From: Gossypium raimondii
Lineage: Eukaryota; Streptophyta; Magnoliopsida; Malvales; Malvaceae
Length of the DNA: 64,000 bases
Direction of reading: 5' to 3'
Assembly: GCF_025698545.1 (NCBI RefSeq)
Contig: NC_068569.1
Span: 4,650,001 to 4,714,000, forward strand
Shown here: positions 1 to 12,859 of the stretch, piece by piece
Position numbering within the stretch: position 1 is the first letter of the stretch
Layout: the number at the start of each line of letters is the position of its first letter
Program-made: the position numbers and the translations under genes
Notes under the pieces: generated by a model
The model's database searches: none
The model's input: the letters and a program-made list of their open reading frames with translations, nothing else
Told to the model about the DNA's origin: nothing

Positions 1-1284
1 GGTTATTTGACAATTAGAGCAAAACATGAACAATAAGGGTCAATCCATATTAGCTTTGCTTTCTATATGTTAAATCAAATATTACATGAACAATGGTTTG
101 TCGCTTGAAACGGGGATGTTGAATCTGGGGCTTTTGTCCACTTACAAAAGAATTTGTTGAAAGAAAAAGCATATCATATCGCAAAGATTTTTACTTCCAT
201 AACTAGATATCACACATGTTCTAATAACTTTTGTAAAATTAAATATAAATTTTACTTTAAAAATGCCTTTAAAGTAAATGAACAAATTGATTACTTGGAT
301 ATAGAATTAGTAGAAACTTGGAACGAAATATAGTCCATTTTATTTTCTTGAAAAATGAAAAATATTAAAGAAAATGCTGAAAATAGGTAAATCTAGAAAT
401 TAAACAAAGAATACTTTCATTGCTTTTACTAAATATGTGCTGCAAAACTGGAAAAGTTTATTTTATAATGAAACTAGTTTTTTAACCCTTGGGATAATAT
501 GATTCCAAGTATTGTTTCTGTTATATATTACATATAATCATGTAATTAATAAATGTTAATATATAAATATCAATATTTTATTCTTTAAATTAGTATTGAA
601 ATAGATAAATAACTAAATTCTTTTAAAAATTGCATATGACTTGTTTAATTTAATTTTAAAAATATTATATAATTAACAAGAAAACACAATTTCATAGGAG
701 AATTCTCATCCATAAATAAAATGTGTTTTTTTTAAATTGAAAATATTTATCCTTTATTTTTACAAAAAAAAAAACTTTTGAAGTTTTAGATTGGGTCAGA
801 GTTAAAGAGTAAAAGTTGTTGAAAAAGATTTGCTTATTAAAATATAATCCAAATTGGAATCAAATTGAAATTTAAGGATTAAACTGAAAATATTTTATTA
901 AATTTTAGGATTAATGTGAACTTATAAAGGTTAAAGGATCAAGTTTTAAAAGTCTCCAAATTCAGTGATTAAAGTTAAAAGAAAAAGAAAAATAGTAATG
1001 GATTAGTGTATTATTTAGTTTGGGTTTGATTTTTGATTTTTTCTTAATATTTGAGTTTAGTTTTCAATAATCTAATAAATATTCGACAAAAAAGGTATAG
1101 ATACTTAGTCAAGAGAAAAACAAAATCTTAAATACTAATTAAACTCAAATAATATTAAAATAATATTGAAACTAAACCCGATACAATATTAACCCAGCAG
1201 TAAAAGCGGCCGTCAAAATCGAAGGAGAAGGTGCCGTAGTCCCAAGTACGAAACTCGGAGAGGTAGAGAGAAAAGAAAAGAAAG
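1..1284. other. AT-rich intergenic DNA upstream of EMC4
   Basis: No coding region is recognisable. The sequence is strongly AT-rich with many poly-A and poly-T runs. The last 100 bases or so become richer in G and C and purines and are probably the EMC4 promoter and 5' UTR. No clear TATA box was found. Confidence 0.5.
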
Positions 1285-3539
1285 ATGGAGAAAGGCAAAG
1301 GAATAATGGGGTCCGGCCGAAGATGGGCCGTTGATTTCTCCGATAATTCCACTGCTCCTTCTTCTCGTGACATCCCCGATCCTCCCGGCTTCACTCGTGC
1401 CTCTGTGGATCAGGTTTCCCGTTTTTTCTTTTCTAGAATTGTTTTCTTTAATAAATGCTTTCACTTTCAATTTTTATTAGGTTTCACTTTGGGGGCTTCA
1501 CCTTTTTTATTTTGACAGGACGATTCGACTGTAAGTCGTCAAAAGAAGGATGCTGAATCCAATTGGAAAGCTCAGGTTTCTCTTTTTTAACCTTGTGTTT
1601 TAATTTGATTTCCTTTTGGATCTTAAACACTTGAATTTTTCAATTTTGTTGTGATTTAATTATGGACGTAGATGGAAAAACTATGCATCTAACTGGAAAA
1701 TATCTATTGCAAGTCATGAATAAGTGTACTGGATGTTTAGGCTAATAAATTCATGGAACAGATTGAATTCATCTAGGGCTTTTCTAGTTATACATTGGGC
1801 ATTTGTTACAACAGAATTGTTTCTGAATTGCTGGTCCCTTGTTCACCACATTTTTAACCAATGCATGTTCGGAAAGCATAAGGTCTGTGGCATAGCAACA
1901 AGTTACTACCTATGTTGTGATGCATGGATCATCAATGTTGTTTCTTTATTAGATGTCTGACACTAGGTCGCATTTCAGTTCAGTATGTATGGAAGAGTTT
2001 AAAGTAAAGATAAAGGGGAAAGCATTGATGTCTTGCTTCATGCATGATTGAGATTTGAGGGTTGGTATGTGGTTTAGTTCTAGTTATTGTTTGATGCTCA
2101 TGGGAAATAGTATTTGATAGCAAGATTGAGTATATCACATTTAGCCGTTTATGCGTTCCTTTAGAACCAATCAAAATCTGTTACTTAAGATGATATTTCT
2201 TTTACTTTTGAACAGAAAGCTTGGGAGGTGGCACAAGCACCTTTCAAGAATTTGCTAATGATGGGCTTCATGATGTGGATGGCTGGAAATACTGTGCATC
2301 TCTTTAGCATTGGTATAACTTTTTCTGCACTTTGGCAGCCTATCAGTGCTCTTCAAGGGGTTGGGAAGGGTAAGTGTCCTCTTACTACTAAATTTTCTCT
2401 TATCCTGTATTATTACCTTATTTTTGTTTCTTCCTATATTTCTCCATGATTTGTTTTTTTTATTTTGAGTGGCTAAATTTTCAAAAGAGGAAAGAATAAG
2501 GTCGGTAAGATACCCTAACCAAGAATGAAATAATTAACCCTTTATGACTACAAGGTACTAATGAGGCATTTCATTGTTGAGAAGAAACCTATCTAATTTG
2601 CTTGTGTAGTCTCCATTTATGCTTGGCACTTCATTGTTAACAAGCTTAATTGTTATAGTCTCCATTTATGCTTGGCATCTCTCTCCATTTCTATTCAGGT
2701 ACAATAGCCTATTTCCCCCTTGTAAAGTGTATAGGATGTGTAAGAATGACAATCTGCAAATGTTTTTGAGCAATTTCTTTTCTAAAGTTGATTCTATTTC
2801 ACTTTGATTATGCAGTTTTTGAGCCTTATAAAGACAATAAAGTAGATCTTCTTGGGCCTAAGTTGCTTTTCATTGCCCTTAATTTGGGTGGCTTAGCGCT
2901 TGGTGTTTGGAAGGTGAGTTGCAATTTCCTTTTGTCAGTTCCTAATGATTTTCCCCATGAAGACTATTAGACAGAAGGAAATGGGACAACACCTGAGTTA
3001 TCTAATATCGTGCATCTGTTTACTTGGTTTATTTGGTTCTACAGCTTAACACGTTGGGGCTTCTTCCTACACATGCATCAGACTGGGTGTCATCCTTACC
3101 CCCTGCTCAGGTTGATCCCTTTTTCCTTTGCGCAAAGTTTATGTTCAGTTATTGTTCCTATGGAATCCAGCACAATCCAACAATAAGGTTTAAAGTGAAA
3201 ATTAAGGGGGCAGGGGAAGGGACTGGATTAATGAAATATTTCATCTGATTAAGTAACATCTAATGCTAAGTGCTAGTGGGTGACTATAGATATATGAAGA
3301 TTCCATTATATGTTATAATTGGCTCTGACCATCTTAAGCAATTCATCATTTAAATCCATGTCTACTGACTTGACGAAACTGTTCATACTTTTTTTAACAT
3401 ATGTGGCTACCATTGTCACAAATGGTGAGAGTATTTGATGCTATGACTGGTGTTATGTGGAGCCTATTTACTAACTCTCGCTTTAAATTGATCAAATTTT
3501 CAGGAGGTAGAGTATTCGGGTGGAGGTATTCCTCTATAA
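1285..3539 (+). CDS. EMC4: ER membrane protein complex subunit 4 (EMC4, DUF1077/TMEM85)
   Basis: EMC4 is a subunit of the ER membrane complex, which inserts tail-anchored and multipass proteins into the ER membrane. Six exons join in frame: 1285-1413, 1519-1575, 2216-2369, 2816-2913, 3045-3110 and 3504-3539. They give 179 aa, the usual length for plant EMC4. The N-terminal part (about residues 1-65) is polar and cytosolic. The conserved DUF1077 core follows, with LLMMGFMMWMAGNTVH at about residues 74-89 starting the first hydrophobic segment. A second hydrophobic segment lies at about residues 125-145 (LLFIALNLGGLALGVW). The protein ends in a short polar tail, EVEYSGGGIPL. All introns are GT-AG. 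The start is the first ATG of the frame and lies in a purine-rich context. The gene looks complete. Its position next to aspartic proteases matches the Arabidopsis neighbourhood of At5g10780 as I recall it. Confidence 0.95.
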
Positions 3540-4853
3540 TAACGTGTTTGTTTGTCTTTGGTTATCTGATCAATTTCTGGAGGTGTGAGTTGACTTATGG
3601 AAGGCCGGTCGAAATTTCCTGTGAAGATGGAGAACAACACCACCTTAGATTTTTATGTTAAATTTTATGAAACATGTAGTTGTAGTATGGGACGACATGA
3701 TTAAGAACATAGGAATTGTTTATTTTGTTGACTTACGAATGGGTCGACATCCAAAACCTAAATTATGTTCATTATTTGGGAAAATTCGATTTCGTTACCA
3801 TAGCAATGTAGTTTTTTTATTTCATAAATGAGATTAAAAAATTATTCATTGTTATCTAAATGATTTATTTCTTAAATCTAAAATAAAATTAGAAGTGTGA
3901 TTCTCTTCATTTGTAAAATCCAAAAGCTGCTTTGAAGTGAATTTGGAGAGCGCATATCAAAATTTTGAGCTTAAGCGTTAAAATTTTTGGTATTCGCATA
4001 ACATTAAAAATTTTGTTATGCTTTTTTCTTTTTTCGAGCGCATAGCCAGACTCCCTAAGAATTTGGTCAATTCAACGGCAATGACCCCTCAAAGCCCGAC
4101 TAATGGAAGACAAAAATCGAGCCATCCCTGGGAATTCATCGAAATCCGGCGGGGGTATCTTTTATAAGTTTCTTCATGGTATAAGTGCCGGTAGGTAAAT
4201 CCATGATGCAGACAGAATACAAGAGTAGCTTTGCCTTGAGCAATCAGGGTCGATCTCCTTTGTCCTTCGAATTAATGGCTACTGCAGACAAAATTAATGT
4301 GGTCTACAGGAAGCTTCCAATGGTTGCCAAATCAGGGTTGACAAAATTGGTTGCACTGCATATTGTCATCGGTACACAATCTGAAATTTCTGTTCCTTTA
4401 CGACGTTAACAGTCTAACACTGCGATGTAGCATTTCGAGGAAGGAATCGTTAGAGGTTAAGCTTTTGCCAACTCTAACCTGTTCTTTACAGTTTACTTTT
4501 CCAAACCTCTATAAATTTGCCTGGATTCCTACAAACTATTCACGTTCTACTTTTTATTAATGAAATAATCTCTTTACAAGTTATTCTACTTTTGAGGAGT
4601 AATCTGTAGTAATATTAAAACTAGTTAGTACCATGACTTAATGAAGACACCAGTTCAGTTTAGAAGTTGATGTGATCTTAAATGTTTCATGTGAAGGAGC
4701 TCGGCCAGGTGCAACTAAATGCATGACTACCCATCTACCTCTCTGACAGAAGAAGCTTAAGCCATAAATGCAGCTTTAACTAGAGGAAATTCATGGGGGC
4801 ATGGCGACCTTTGGCCATTTGAACGCCTCTTACTTTAATTGGATCATTCTCGG
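3540..4853. other. Intergenic DNA between EMC4 and peroxidase
   Basis: This stretch holds the EMC4 3' flank and the peroxidase upstream region. Around 4030-4430 the base composition is less AT-rich and a 74-codon open frame occurs at 4185-4409. It matches no family I know and has no convincing exon context, so I do not call a gene. Confidence 0.4.
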
Positions 4854-4861
4854 TATAAATA
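4854..4861 (+). promoter_or_regulatory. Likely TATA box of the peroxidase gene
   Basis: TATAAATA lies 65 bases before the chosen ATG. That leaves room for a 5' UTR of about 35 bases. Confidence 0.5.
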
Positions 4862-4918
4862 TTATAAAACTGACGGCCACTACTAGTTTTCCACTTATGC
4901 TTGACAATCAGGGCTTCC

Positions 4919-6259
4919 ATGGAGTCCAAAATTTCCATCTTTCTCCCAACATCTAATCTCTGCAATCTTCTCGTTCTTGTTTTCTTCTGTTTTGCTGCTT
5001 GTCCTTCACTTGGTCGCCTCTCTTTCAACTTCTATGCAACATCATGTCCCGCTGCAGAGTTGATGGTGAGCAACACTGTAAGGGCAGCTTCCTCCAATGA
5101 TCCAACCATCCCCGGGAAACTACTTCGCCTGTTGTTCCATGACTGTTTCGTGGAGGTCAGTCCAATGGTGATTAGACACCTTATCACCTTGAAAGTTGCA
5201 TGATGTATTTTTCTAAATTAAGTGTCATGTTCAGGGTTGTGATGCATCAGTACTATTACAAGGAAATGGGACAGAGCGAAGTGATCCAGCTAATACCTCT
5301 CTCGGAGGATTTTCAGTTATCGATTCAGCCAAAAGGGTGCTCGAAATCTTCTGCCCTGGAACCGTTTCTTGTGCTGATATTATTGCTTTGGCTGCAAGAG
5401 ATGCAGTTGCAATTGTAAAATTTCCCATCCTCATCTTCATTTTACGTCTTTAAGTTAATGTTCCCTTCACTTTTTTTTCATCACCATATCTGCACTTCGG
5501 TTGTGGGATTAACCACAGTAACCATGGAGCAGGCGGGCGGACCTGCATTTCAAATTCCATCAGGGAGAAAAGATGGGAGGATATCCAACTCTGCTAATGT
5601 CAGGCCCAATATAGTAGATACTAGCTTTACCATGGATGAAATGATAAAGCTCTTCAATTCTAAAGGCTTGTCTCTAGATGATCTTGTTACATTATCAGGT
5701 ATTTAAATACATAAAAGCAAATCATACATCCTTTATTAAAATCATAAATGCAGAATAAAGTAATAGTAATAGTATACATGTAGTTTATATGGTTGGTTTC
5801 AGCTTGATTCAGGCTTTGATGGCTTCATAATTTGGCCTTACAGGTGCTCATACAATAGGCCTAGCTCATTGTAGTGCTTTCAGTGATCGGTTCCAACAGG
5901 ACTCCAAGGGAAAGCTCAGGCTGGTTGACACATCCCTAGACATTACCTACGCAAAAGAGCTCATCAGAAAGTGTCCAGCAGGTGGAAGTAGCACATCCAA
6001 CACCGTCAGCAACGATCCCGAGACATCCTTTGCATTCGACAATCAGTATTATGGGAACCTATTAGCCCACAAAGGGTTGTTTCAGTCAGATTCTATTCTA
6101 CTAGAGGATGGAAGAACAAGGAAACAAGTAGAGGAGTTTGCAAATAACGAAGAAAGGTTTTTCCGGAGTTGGGGAGAGTCATTCTTGAAGCTCACTACCA
6201 TTGAAGTGAAGACAGATAATGAAGGGGAAATCCGACAGTCTTGCTCCTTTACTAATTAA
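4919..6259 (+). CDS. Secreted class III plant peroxidase
   Basis: This is a heme peroxidase of the plant secretory pathway, a family that oxidises phenolics and handles hydrogen peroxide in the cell wall or vacuole. Exons 4919-5155, 5235-5414, 5533-5698 and 5844-6259 join in frame to 332 aa, within the family's usual range. The four-exon, three-intron layout is the classical one for the family. Residues 1-33 form a hydrophobic signal peptide. The mature protein begins at about residue 34 ([12 protein letters not shown]). Distal catalytic residues are Arg70 and His74 in RLLFHDCF, and GCDAS supplies Ca-binding Asp82. The proximal heme-ligand His197 lies in SGAHTIG. The expected disulfide cysteines are present, for example C43, C76 and C81. 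The ATG at 4919 is the only one giving a signal peptide directly in frame. The third exon could start slightly differently, but the acceptor at 5531-5532 restores the conserved [15 protein letters not shown] region. I cannot name the exact member; a PRX46/PRX18-like clade is a guess. Confidence 0.93.
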
Positions 6260-7574
6260 TGGCTTCTTTGTCTTACAGTTCAAACTCAAATAATGGCTCT
6301 TAATATGTTAATAAATGCCTGTAATAATATCTGTATTCATGTGTTAGTGTTCATGTAGCGTCACCTTAACTTAGTTATTTTCATCATGTTGTTAGTGTTC
6401 ATGGTATTTAAACTTGTATATTTTGATCTCTAGGCCCAAGAGGCCAAAGTAAAGCCTAAAGCCCATAACTATTTGTTTTTTTTTTTGTTATCTTATTCAT
6501 AACTCTAAACTTAGAACTTTTTCAACTTAATCCTTATACTTTTTTTTCCATGTTAGTCTCAAATTTGGCTAGTGTTTTTAGTTTTGGTTCGGCTGGCAAA
6601 AAAGTGGTAGGATTTGAGTAAAAAATATAGACCCAAAAAATAAGTTTGGGCAAAAAAGTAAGACCTATTTTCTAAACGGGCTGAGCCTTAGGTAAATTTT
6701 TTAGCTAGGCTTGGCCCGAATTTAAAAAAAAAAACTTACTACTGTTTTCACTGTTTTGGTGGTGTTTTATTGTTAATTTTGCCATCATTTTAGAGGCATT
6801 TGCTTGCTAAGTTGCACCTATATTAGTGTCATTTAAGCATAAATATTAAATGCTTTTTTGTTTAATTTTTGAACAATTTCATTATAGGTTCTGGTCATAT
6901 TTGCTCTTTTTGATACAATATCTAGAACTACCCATAGCCCCTCCCCAGCCCAGAAATAAGAGGATAATACGCTTCAGGCGTATTTGAACTCATGTCTTCC
7001 TGCATTGGCAACAATACTCATGCTAATTGAGTTAAGACTCAATCAATGAAATATTAATTTTAAATATATTTAAGTAATTAATATAAATTATTTTAAAATT
7101 TTAATTTTAATATATATAAATTATATTTTTATATTAAAATCACACGTAACTATAACTCTTATAAATAACAAATAAACATGATTGATTTAAATGTATCATG
7201 ATGTTGTGTTATTATTTTGGTCCTTAACAAATATTAAACTAAAGTTGTAAAAAGAAAATGGTAACACATTGCTAATATTTTAATATATAAAATGTAAATT
7301 TTAAATATTTTAAATGATTAATATAATTGTTTATAAAATTTAATTTAAGTATATAATTATATGTTTTTAATTTATAATTAATATATCTGAAGGACTAACT
7401 TATAATTTAACAATCAAACTAACTTTTGAAAAGTTAAGAAACTAGACTTTTCAACTACCATTACTTTGCTGATAAAAAAACCTAATTTTGTCTAATAAAC
7501 TGATTTGAGAAGCAATAGTAAACAAGGCTGACCGTGTTGACTGAACCCGAAGATTCCACCAATATTAATTGGCA
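6260..7574. other. AT-rich intergenic DNA after the peroxidase
   Basis: No gene is visible. The stretch holds the peroxidase 3' flank, a truncated dispersed repeat (6583-6860) and a short segment at 6950-7050 that looks like a common repeat with a tRNA-like sequence. The rest is low-complexity AT-rich DNA. Confidence 0.45.
6583..6860 (+). repeat. Truncated copy of a ~570-bp dispersed repeat (copy 1 of 3)
   Basis: It shares its order of motifs (TTCTAAACGGGCTGAGCC, then GGCTTGGCCCGAATTT, then GCTTGCTAAGTTGCACCTAT) with copies at 20632-21196 and 44240-44800. This copy lacks the right third. The start carries a GGTTCGGCTGG-like end that is roughly complementary to the CGGCCCGAC end of copy 2. 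That suggests inverted termini and a non-autonomous DNA element, but the class is an inference. Confidence 0.55.
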
Positions 7575-7583
7575 TGACTTATA

Positions 7584-8204
7584 GAGTAAATTCTACTAAA
7601 TGTCCCTAAATTATGACTCACATTTTAAATTGGTCCTTAAATTTTAAAATATTTTAATTACATCCTAAATTCTCAAGATTATTATAATCAAGTTTTTCCG
7701 TTATTCAAACAGTTTATTTCATTATTAAGTGACACATCATATTATGGCATAATTTACAATTAAAATTTAAGGATAAATTCAACCTTAATTTTTTTAAAAA
7801 AGTTGAAAGCAGAAACAGAAACAAATTGGCAAAATTTTGCTGAATAAACTCAAAAAAAAATCAAAATCAAAGTAAAACTATAAATTATAAAAAAATAGTC
7901 AAATCTTATTTTGGTTTTGATTTTTACTTTCTAAGTTTAGTTTATGTGGCAAAGTTTTGAGGTTTCATTTATTTTGAATTTTCACAACTTCTTTTTAAAA
8001 ATTTTAAGATTTTTTAATTTTTAATTTTAAATCATGCTGTATAAAATATGGTGTGTCATTTAAAAGTAAAATTGACAATTTTAATAATAAAAGACCTAAT
8101 TAATATAATATTAATAATTTAAAAATATAATTAAAACATTTTAAAAATTGAAAATCGATTTAAAATCTAAGTCATAATTTAAACAAGTTTTGTACATTTT
8201 ACTC
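7584..8204. mobile_element. Non-autonomous Mutator-like MITE with long inverted repeats
   Basis: The first ~180 bases and the last ~180 bases are imperfect reverse complements. The left end begins GAGTAAATTCTAC and the right end is the reverse of AGAGTAAAATGTAC. The flanks TGACTTATA (7575-7583) and TAACTTATA (8205-8213) form a 9-bp target-site duplication with one mismatch. Long inverted ends plus a 9-bp duplication are typical of Mutator-like elements. There is no coding capacity. Confidence 0.7.
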
Positions 8205-9523
8205 TAACTTATACAATAGGCCTAAAAGTGTTCATGAGCTGGTCCGAGCCGTGAGACCTAGATAAAAAACTATTTAACATATTGTGTATGTTTCTTTTTT
8301 CTTGCTTTTCTCGTTTGACTTGACTAAATTTTTTTATGAAACATTGAAACACCTTTAGATAGTGCAACATATATTAGAGAAAATATTTGGTGGTAAATAC
8401 ACTCTTATTGTTGGTATTTTTGTTCCTGTGTTTGGTAATATTCTCGTCAATTACTATATGAAATTATGATTATATTTAAGTGTTAATTTAGCAAAAAAGA
8501 TATTTTCGACCATTCAAAAATTTTCTAAACTCATATTTTTATATATATTATAGATATAGATAATTACAAAATCAACTTTAATTTAAAAGGAACAAAGTTG
8601 CTTGATACCTAATAATTTATTAATGGAAATAATTAAATCCGTCATTAATTTTATTTTTTAACTCACTTTTTAATTTTTAATATATAGGAACTAATTTGCT
8701 ATCGTCCTTGTAATATAATTACGTCGTTTATTTTGATTAGAGTTAATTGCATCAAACATTTTAAATTATAATATTTTTATTCTAAATCATTTTACAAACT
8801 TTAAAATGTTTTAATTATATCTTTAATCTATCGATGTTATATCAATTAGGTCCTTCCATGATTGGAAATTACAAATAATTTAAAATAAAATTTTAAAGAA
8901 AAATAAAATGTTTCAAAAAGAGGGTGTGCGTGTGGACGATCGTTTTCTGTAAAAGTTTTGAAAATCTCAAAATCAAGATTTTTACATCATCTATTTTACA
9001 ATATTCATTTTTCTTTAAAGTTATGTTATATAAAATCACACATAGTATTTAACAATTAAATTAATAATTTTAGTAAAAAATCTTATTAATTAATATAAAA
9101 TTAATAAATTGAGAATAAAGACGAATTTAAAATAATGATCATGATGCAATTAACTCATGCTATTATTTTAAACCTTTGGGGACCTAGCGTAGACTCCTCA
9201 AGTCAATTATTTAATAGGTGCGAATGTTACGCACTGAATTTCATTGACAATTGGCATGCGTGTATGTCAAAAATTTCCACTAATAATACTAGACTATTAA
9301 CAAGTCGACGGAGGACCCTCACCCAACGTCCCATTCAAGATTTTACTCTTATTTTTGCAAATATTAAAGATTTTATTAGAAATTCGATGATAATTATCAA
9401 TTTTTTTGTCAAATTTATCAATTGTTGAAATTAACATTATGAAATAAAATTCAAAATTTTAATTATAACATTTTCTAATAATTATCAAGAAAAGTTAAAT
9501 CATTACTAGGTTTTTTACACAAA

Positions 9524-9551
9524 AATATATATATATATATATATATATATA
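9524..9551. repeat. (AT)n microsatellite
   Basis: An uninterrupted AT dinucleotide run of about 28 bases. Confidence 0.9.
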
Positions 9552-11537
9552 CAAAATGCCCCCAAAAATTGATACATTTAATAAATGATTAACTTTAATA
9601 TTAATTTTTTATAGTTTTACTGAAAATAAATTTTAATTTTGTTTAGATTTTAGACCTTTTTAATTTTTAAACTTCAACCAAGGATGACTGTATTTATAGC
9701 AACTAAATTGCTTTTAAATTTAACAATTTTTAATAAAAATTAAAGTAATTATCAATTATCTTTTTACTCACATTTAAAACTAAAAAAAACCTAAATTACT
9801 CTATTTATTTCGAGACAACTATATAATCTAAATATTTATTTTAAGTATTTAAGGAAATATTAATATTGTTTAAACTTGATTGAATTGGTTGATTGGATGG
9901 ATTAAATCAATTATTTGAGGAATCGATTAAAGCAGCGATTGAATTAATTGAACTTATTTTTTCTATTTTTAAGATATATTTTTATTTTATGATATTTTTA
10001 AATCGGACATTGAATTAACTGTAGACTCCAAAAATCAATTATTTGTTAGATGCGCATGTTGCGGCCATTGGCATTCTACCCCTATTTATTTTCCAATTGA
10101 TAATGGATGACAACCAACGTAGATAATGTCATGTTAAGTAGGACCCAACGTGGAAACTCTCAAAGAAGAGAAATTGCTTAAAATTGTGTTTTTTTATTCC
10201 AGTTTCATGCTTCCCTTCCACTCTTGTGATTTTAGCCTTAATTTGGTGATCGCTATTGTTATATAGCTTCACTTTTTCCATAGTATTTGGCTAAATCAAC
10301 CACTTTGGATGATTTAATCAAGTCAACCCTTGTACAAAGACTATCAACAATTGTCTCCGTACACCCTCCCAATTATATTAAAACTCTATATAATTCTTAA
10401 ATGTATATGTTGAATGTGATTCCTCAAATCTCTTTCTCAATGGGACAATTAACTTTACATCAACAACATATAAATACCCTTTCATTAGCTTTAAAATGCA
10501 AAATAAGTAATTAAATAAAGAAAATAAATACTCTGTAAAAATGAGAAAGTGTTATTAAAATCACGAGAAAGCGAATTAATAAATTTGGTATCAACATTAG
10601 TACATATTTATTAACACGTGTTGATAAGATATATTATACTCGTTGGGGAGGATTCTAGTTTGAAATTTGAAGAATCAATCACAATTCTAAAAGAATTAGA
10701 TTTTTAGTCAAAAATATATTTAAAGGATCATAAAACGGATTAAAAAGTACCTTGAAAGGATCATAAAACGGATTAAAATTTTTAAATTAATTTCTTAAAC
10801 AATATTTTTATTAAATAACGTGTACTTTAGTCTATTTGATACTAAATAATATTAAATTATTTATTTTAAATAAAATAAAATAAAAATACAATTTCAATTT
10901 CATAATACTTAAATCAATTTAAAAGTAAACACTTTTATGATTTTGTAGTTAGAAATGTAATTGTATTTATAAATAAGCAATACATTAGAAAGTTAGTTTT
11001 CAACATTTATTCAAATGAAGTACATTTTAATATTTGAGGATCAGTAATTTCAGATGGAAATTTGACATTTCTTAATATATTCTCATAAATTAAAATTTGA
11101 AAAATTATATAATAGTGAAATTTAAAATTTGTGATTTTAGGATATAATAAAATTAAATATTTAATAATAAAACACTTGAGAAATTTTAAAAAATGAACTG
11201 TCAAATATAAACCTTAAAATTGTTAGAAAGTGACTACTTTCTGTTCACATCTTTGTTCGGTGGAAATTACGGGCCACTATTAGTATATGAACTGGCTATT
11301 GACTTTTGATTTTAGTCACTTTACCTCTCCAATAACCTTTTTGTTCAATACTTAAGAGGCTCTGTCTTATAATCGAAATTTAGAAATTCTTGATTGATTG
11401 TGGTGTTATAAATTAATTAATGAATTGATAGTTATAATTTAATTGAAAATATTAAAATTATAAATTTTATTAAACTGTTATCGTGATAAGAGTCTTGAGT
11501 TGTTTAACTTTAATCTCAAACAACTTTTACTCTCAAT

Positions 11538-11558
11538 TATATATATATATATATATAT
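11538..11558. repeat. (AT)n microsatellite
   Basis: An AT dinucleotide run of about 21 bases. Confidence 0.85.
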
Positions 11559-12811
11559 TTTACGTTAAGACAATACCAAAAGCGACATTTTAGTTATCCG
11601 CCACTTCATTTTTTAAAAAGAACTTCTAATAAATACCATATATTTTCTAACATTAGATCAATTCTCCTTAATAATATCCTAACCTTAATTAATTAAATAA
11701 AAAATATTTGATATCTTGTCGGTGAAATTTTTAGATTTCACAAATAGAGTAATGTCTTATAGGGTGTAGTAAAATACTAAAATAATAAATATTTTTTAAA
11801 ATTTATTGTGGAATAAAAAAATACATTGTCAAGTGGTACTAAATATCGGCCCTAAATAAAATTAATTTAAAAATTAAATAAAAATAGCAAACAATTAATA
11901 GTAATGCAAGGTTTATGGTTTTTGTTCAACTATATTTATGATTTATGGTGTAGTGGATTAGAATTTAAGATTTAAGATTTTAAAGAAAAGATTATTATTT
12001 TAATGTTTAAAGTTTTAGAATTTTATAAAAAAATATTTCAATTTTGTTAATTTTAGAGTTAAAATAGTAATAATAATAATTAATTTGATGTTTTGGATGT
12101 ATTATATTATTCATCAACTTGACATAATTGGATGTTTAAAAGAATCATTCCAATCTATGCTAAACTCTGTTTTCATAAAGTAAGTCATATTTTATAATAA
12201 ACGTTTTTGTCTTATTTTTACAGATAGATAATAGAACATGAACTTCACACATTGTAGTTTTTAAATGTTAAAGTTTATCATTATAACCAAACCTTTTGTT
12301 AAATAAAATTTAAATAAATATATATTTTATATTTTTCATTGACGTGTATAATAATTTAAAGTAATTGAATTTCTTTTGCGAATAATTAAAAATATGTTCA
12401 TGAATAGTAAATAAACATATTATATAAAATAATAAAAATAAATATTGATAATTATATTATTAATAAATTAATAAATACATAAAAATAATGTTATTTTATG
12501 AAAATTATTAATTATATGTTAATCAAACTATAACTAGTTATAAATTATTTATTAAACGAAGTTTAAGGAAATAAAAAAACTTGTTGATGAAAATATATAA
12601 ATAAATAAATTCTTTTTGTTTAATTCATCTATTAAACCAACCTCAAAATTTTAACCTTTTATTAATTTACAACCCAAAAATTACAAACTAAAATTACACT
12701 ATGATGGCCCAAAAAGGGGTTTTATAAGCTAACTATATGGCTTTTAGGTTGCAACTGCATCAAATTGTAGAGAAATATTAGGAAAGAAATTTCACATGTT
12801 ATCTATGTGTG

Positions 12812-12822
12812 TATATATATAA
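12812..12822 (+). promoter_or_regulatory. Likely TATA box of the first aspartic protease gene
   Basis: TATATATATAA lies 48 bases before the ATG. The same arrangement and the sequence around it, including AAGCTGGACCATGGG at the start codon, recur at the second protease gene (22461-22470). If used, the 5' UTR would be short, about 15-20 bases. Confidence 0.45.
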
Positions 12823-12859
12823 TGGAGTGTGGTTGGAAGATGAGAAATTAAGCTGGACC

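Larger units (their letters stand above)
8214..12811. other. AT-rich intergenic DNA upstream of the first aspartic protease
   Basis: No gene was found. A segment from about 9130 to 10250 is related to 20340-21480 upstream of the second protease (shared ACTCCTCAAGTCAATTATT and TTTAGCCTTAATTTGG), so it belongs to a tandem duplication unit. The rest is AT-rich with short (AT)n tracts. A stretch near 9880-10010 is rich in GATTGAATTGGTTGATT-like words and resembles the decayed repeats at 13.7-14.3 kb. Confidence 0.5.

Noticed and set aside
4185-4560. Two overlapping open frames (74 and 69 codons) between EMC4 and the peroxidase
   Set aside because: No recognisable family, no convincing splice context and no codon bias that I can judge. 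Likely chance frames or an unidentifiable gene fragment.
6950-7050. tRNA-like segment (TTTGAACTCATGTCTTCC with flanking complementary words)
   Set aside because: I cannot fold a cloverleaf from it. Similar sequence is, from memory, common in cotton repeats. No tRNA is called.
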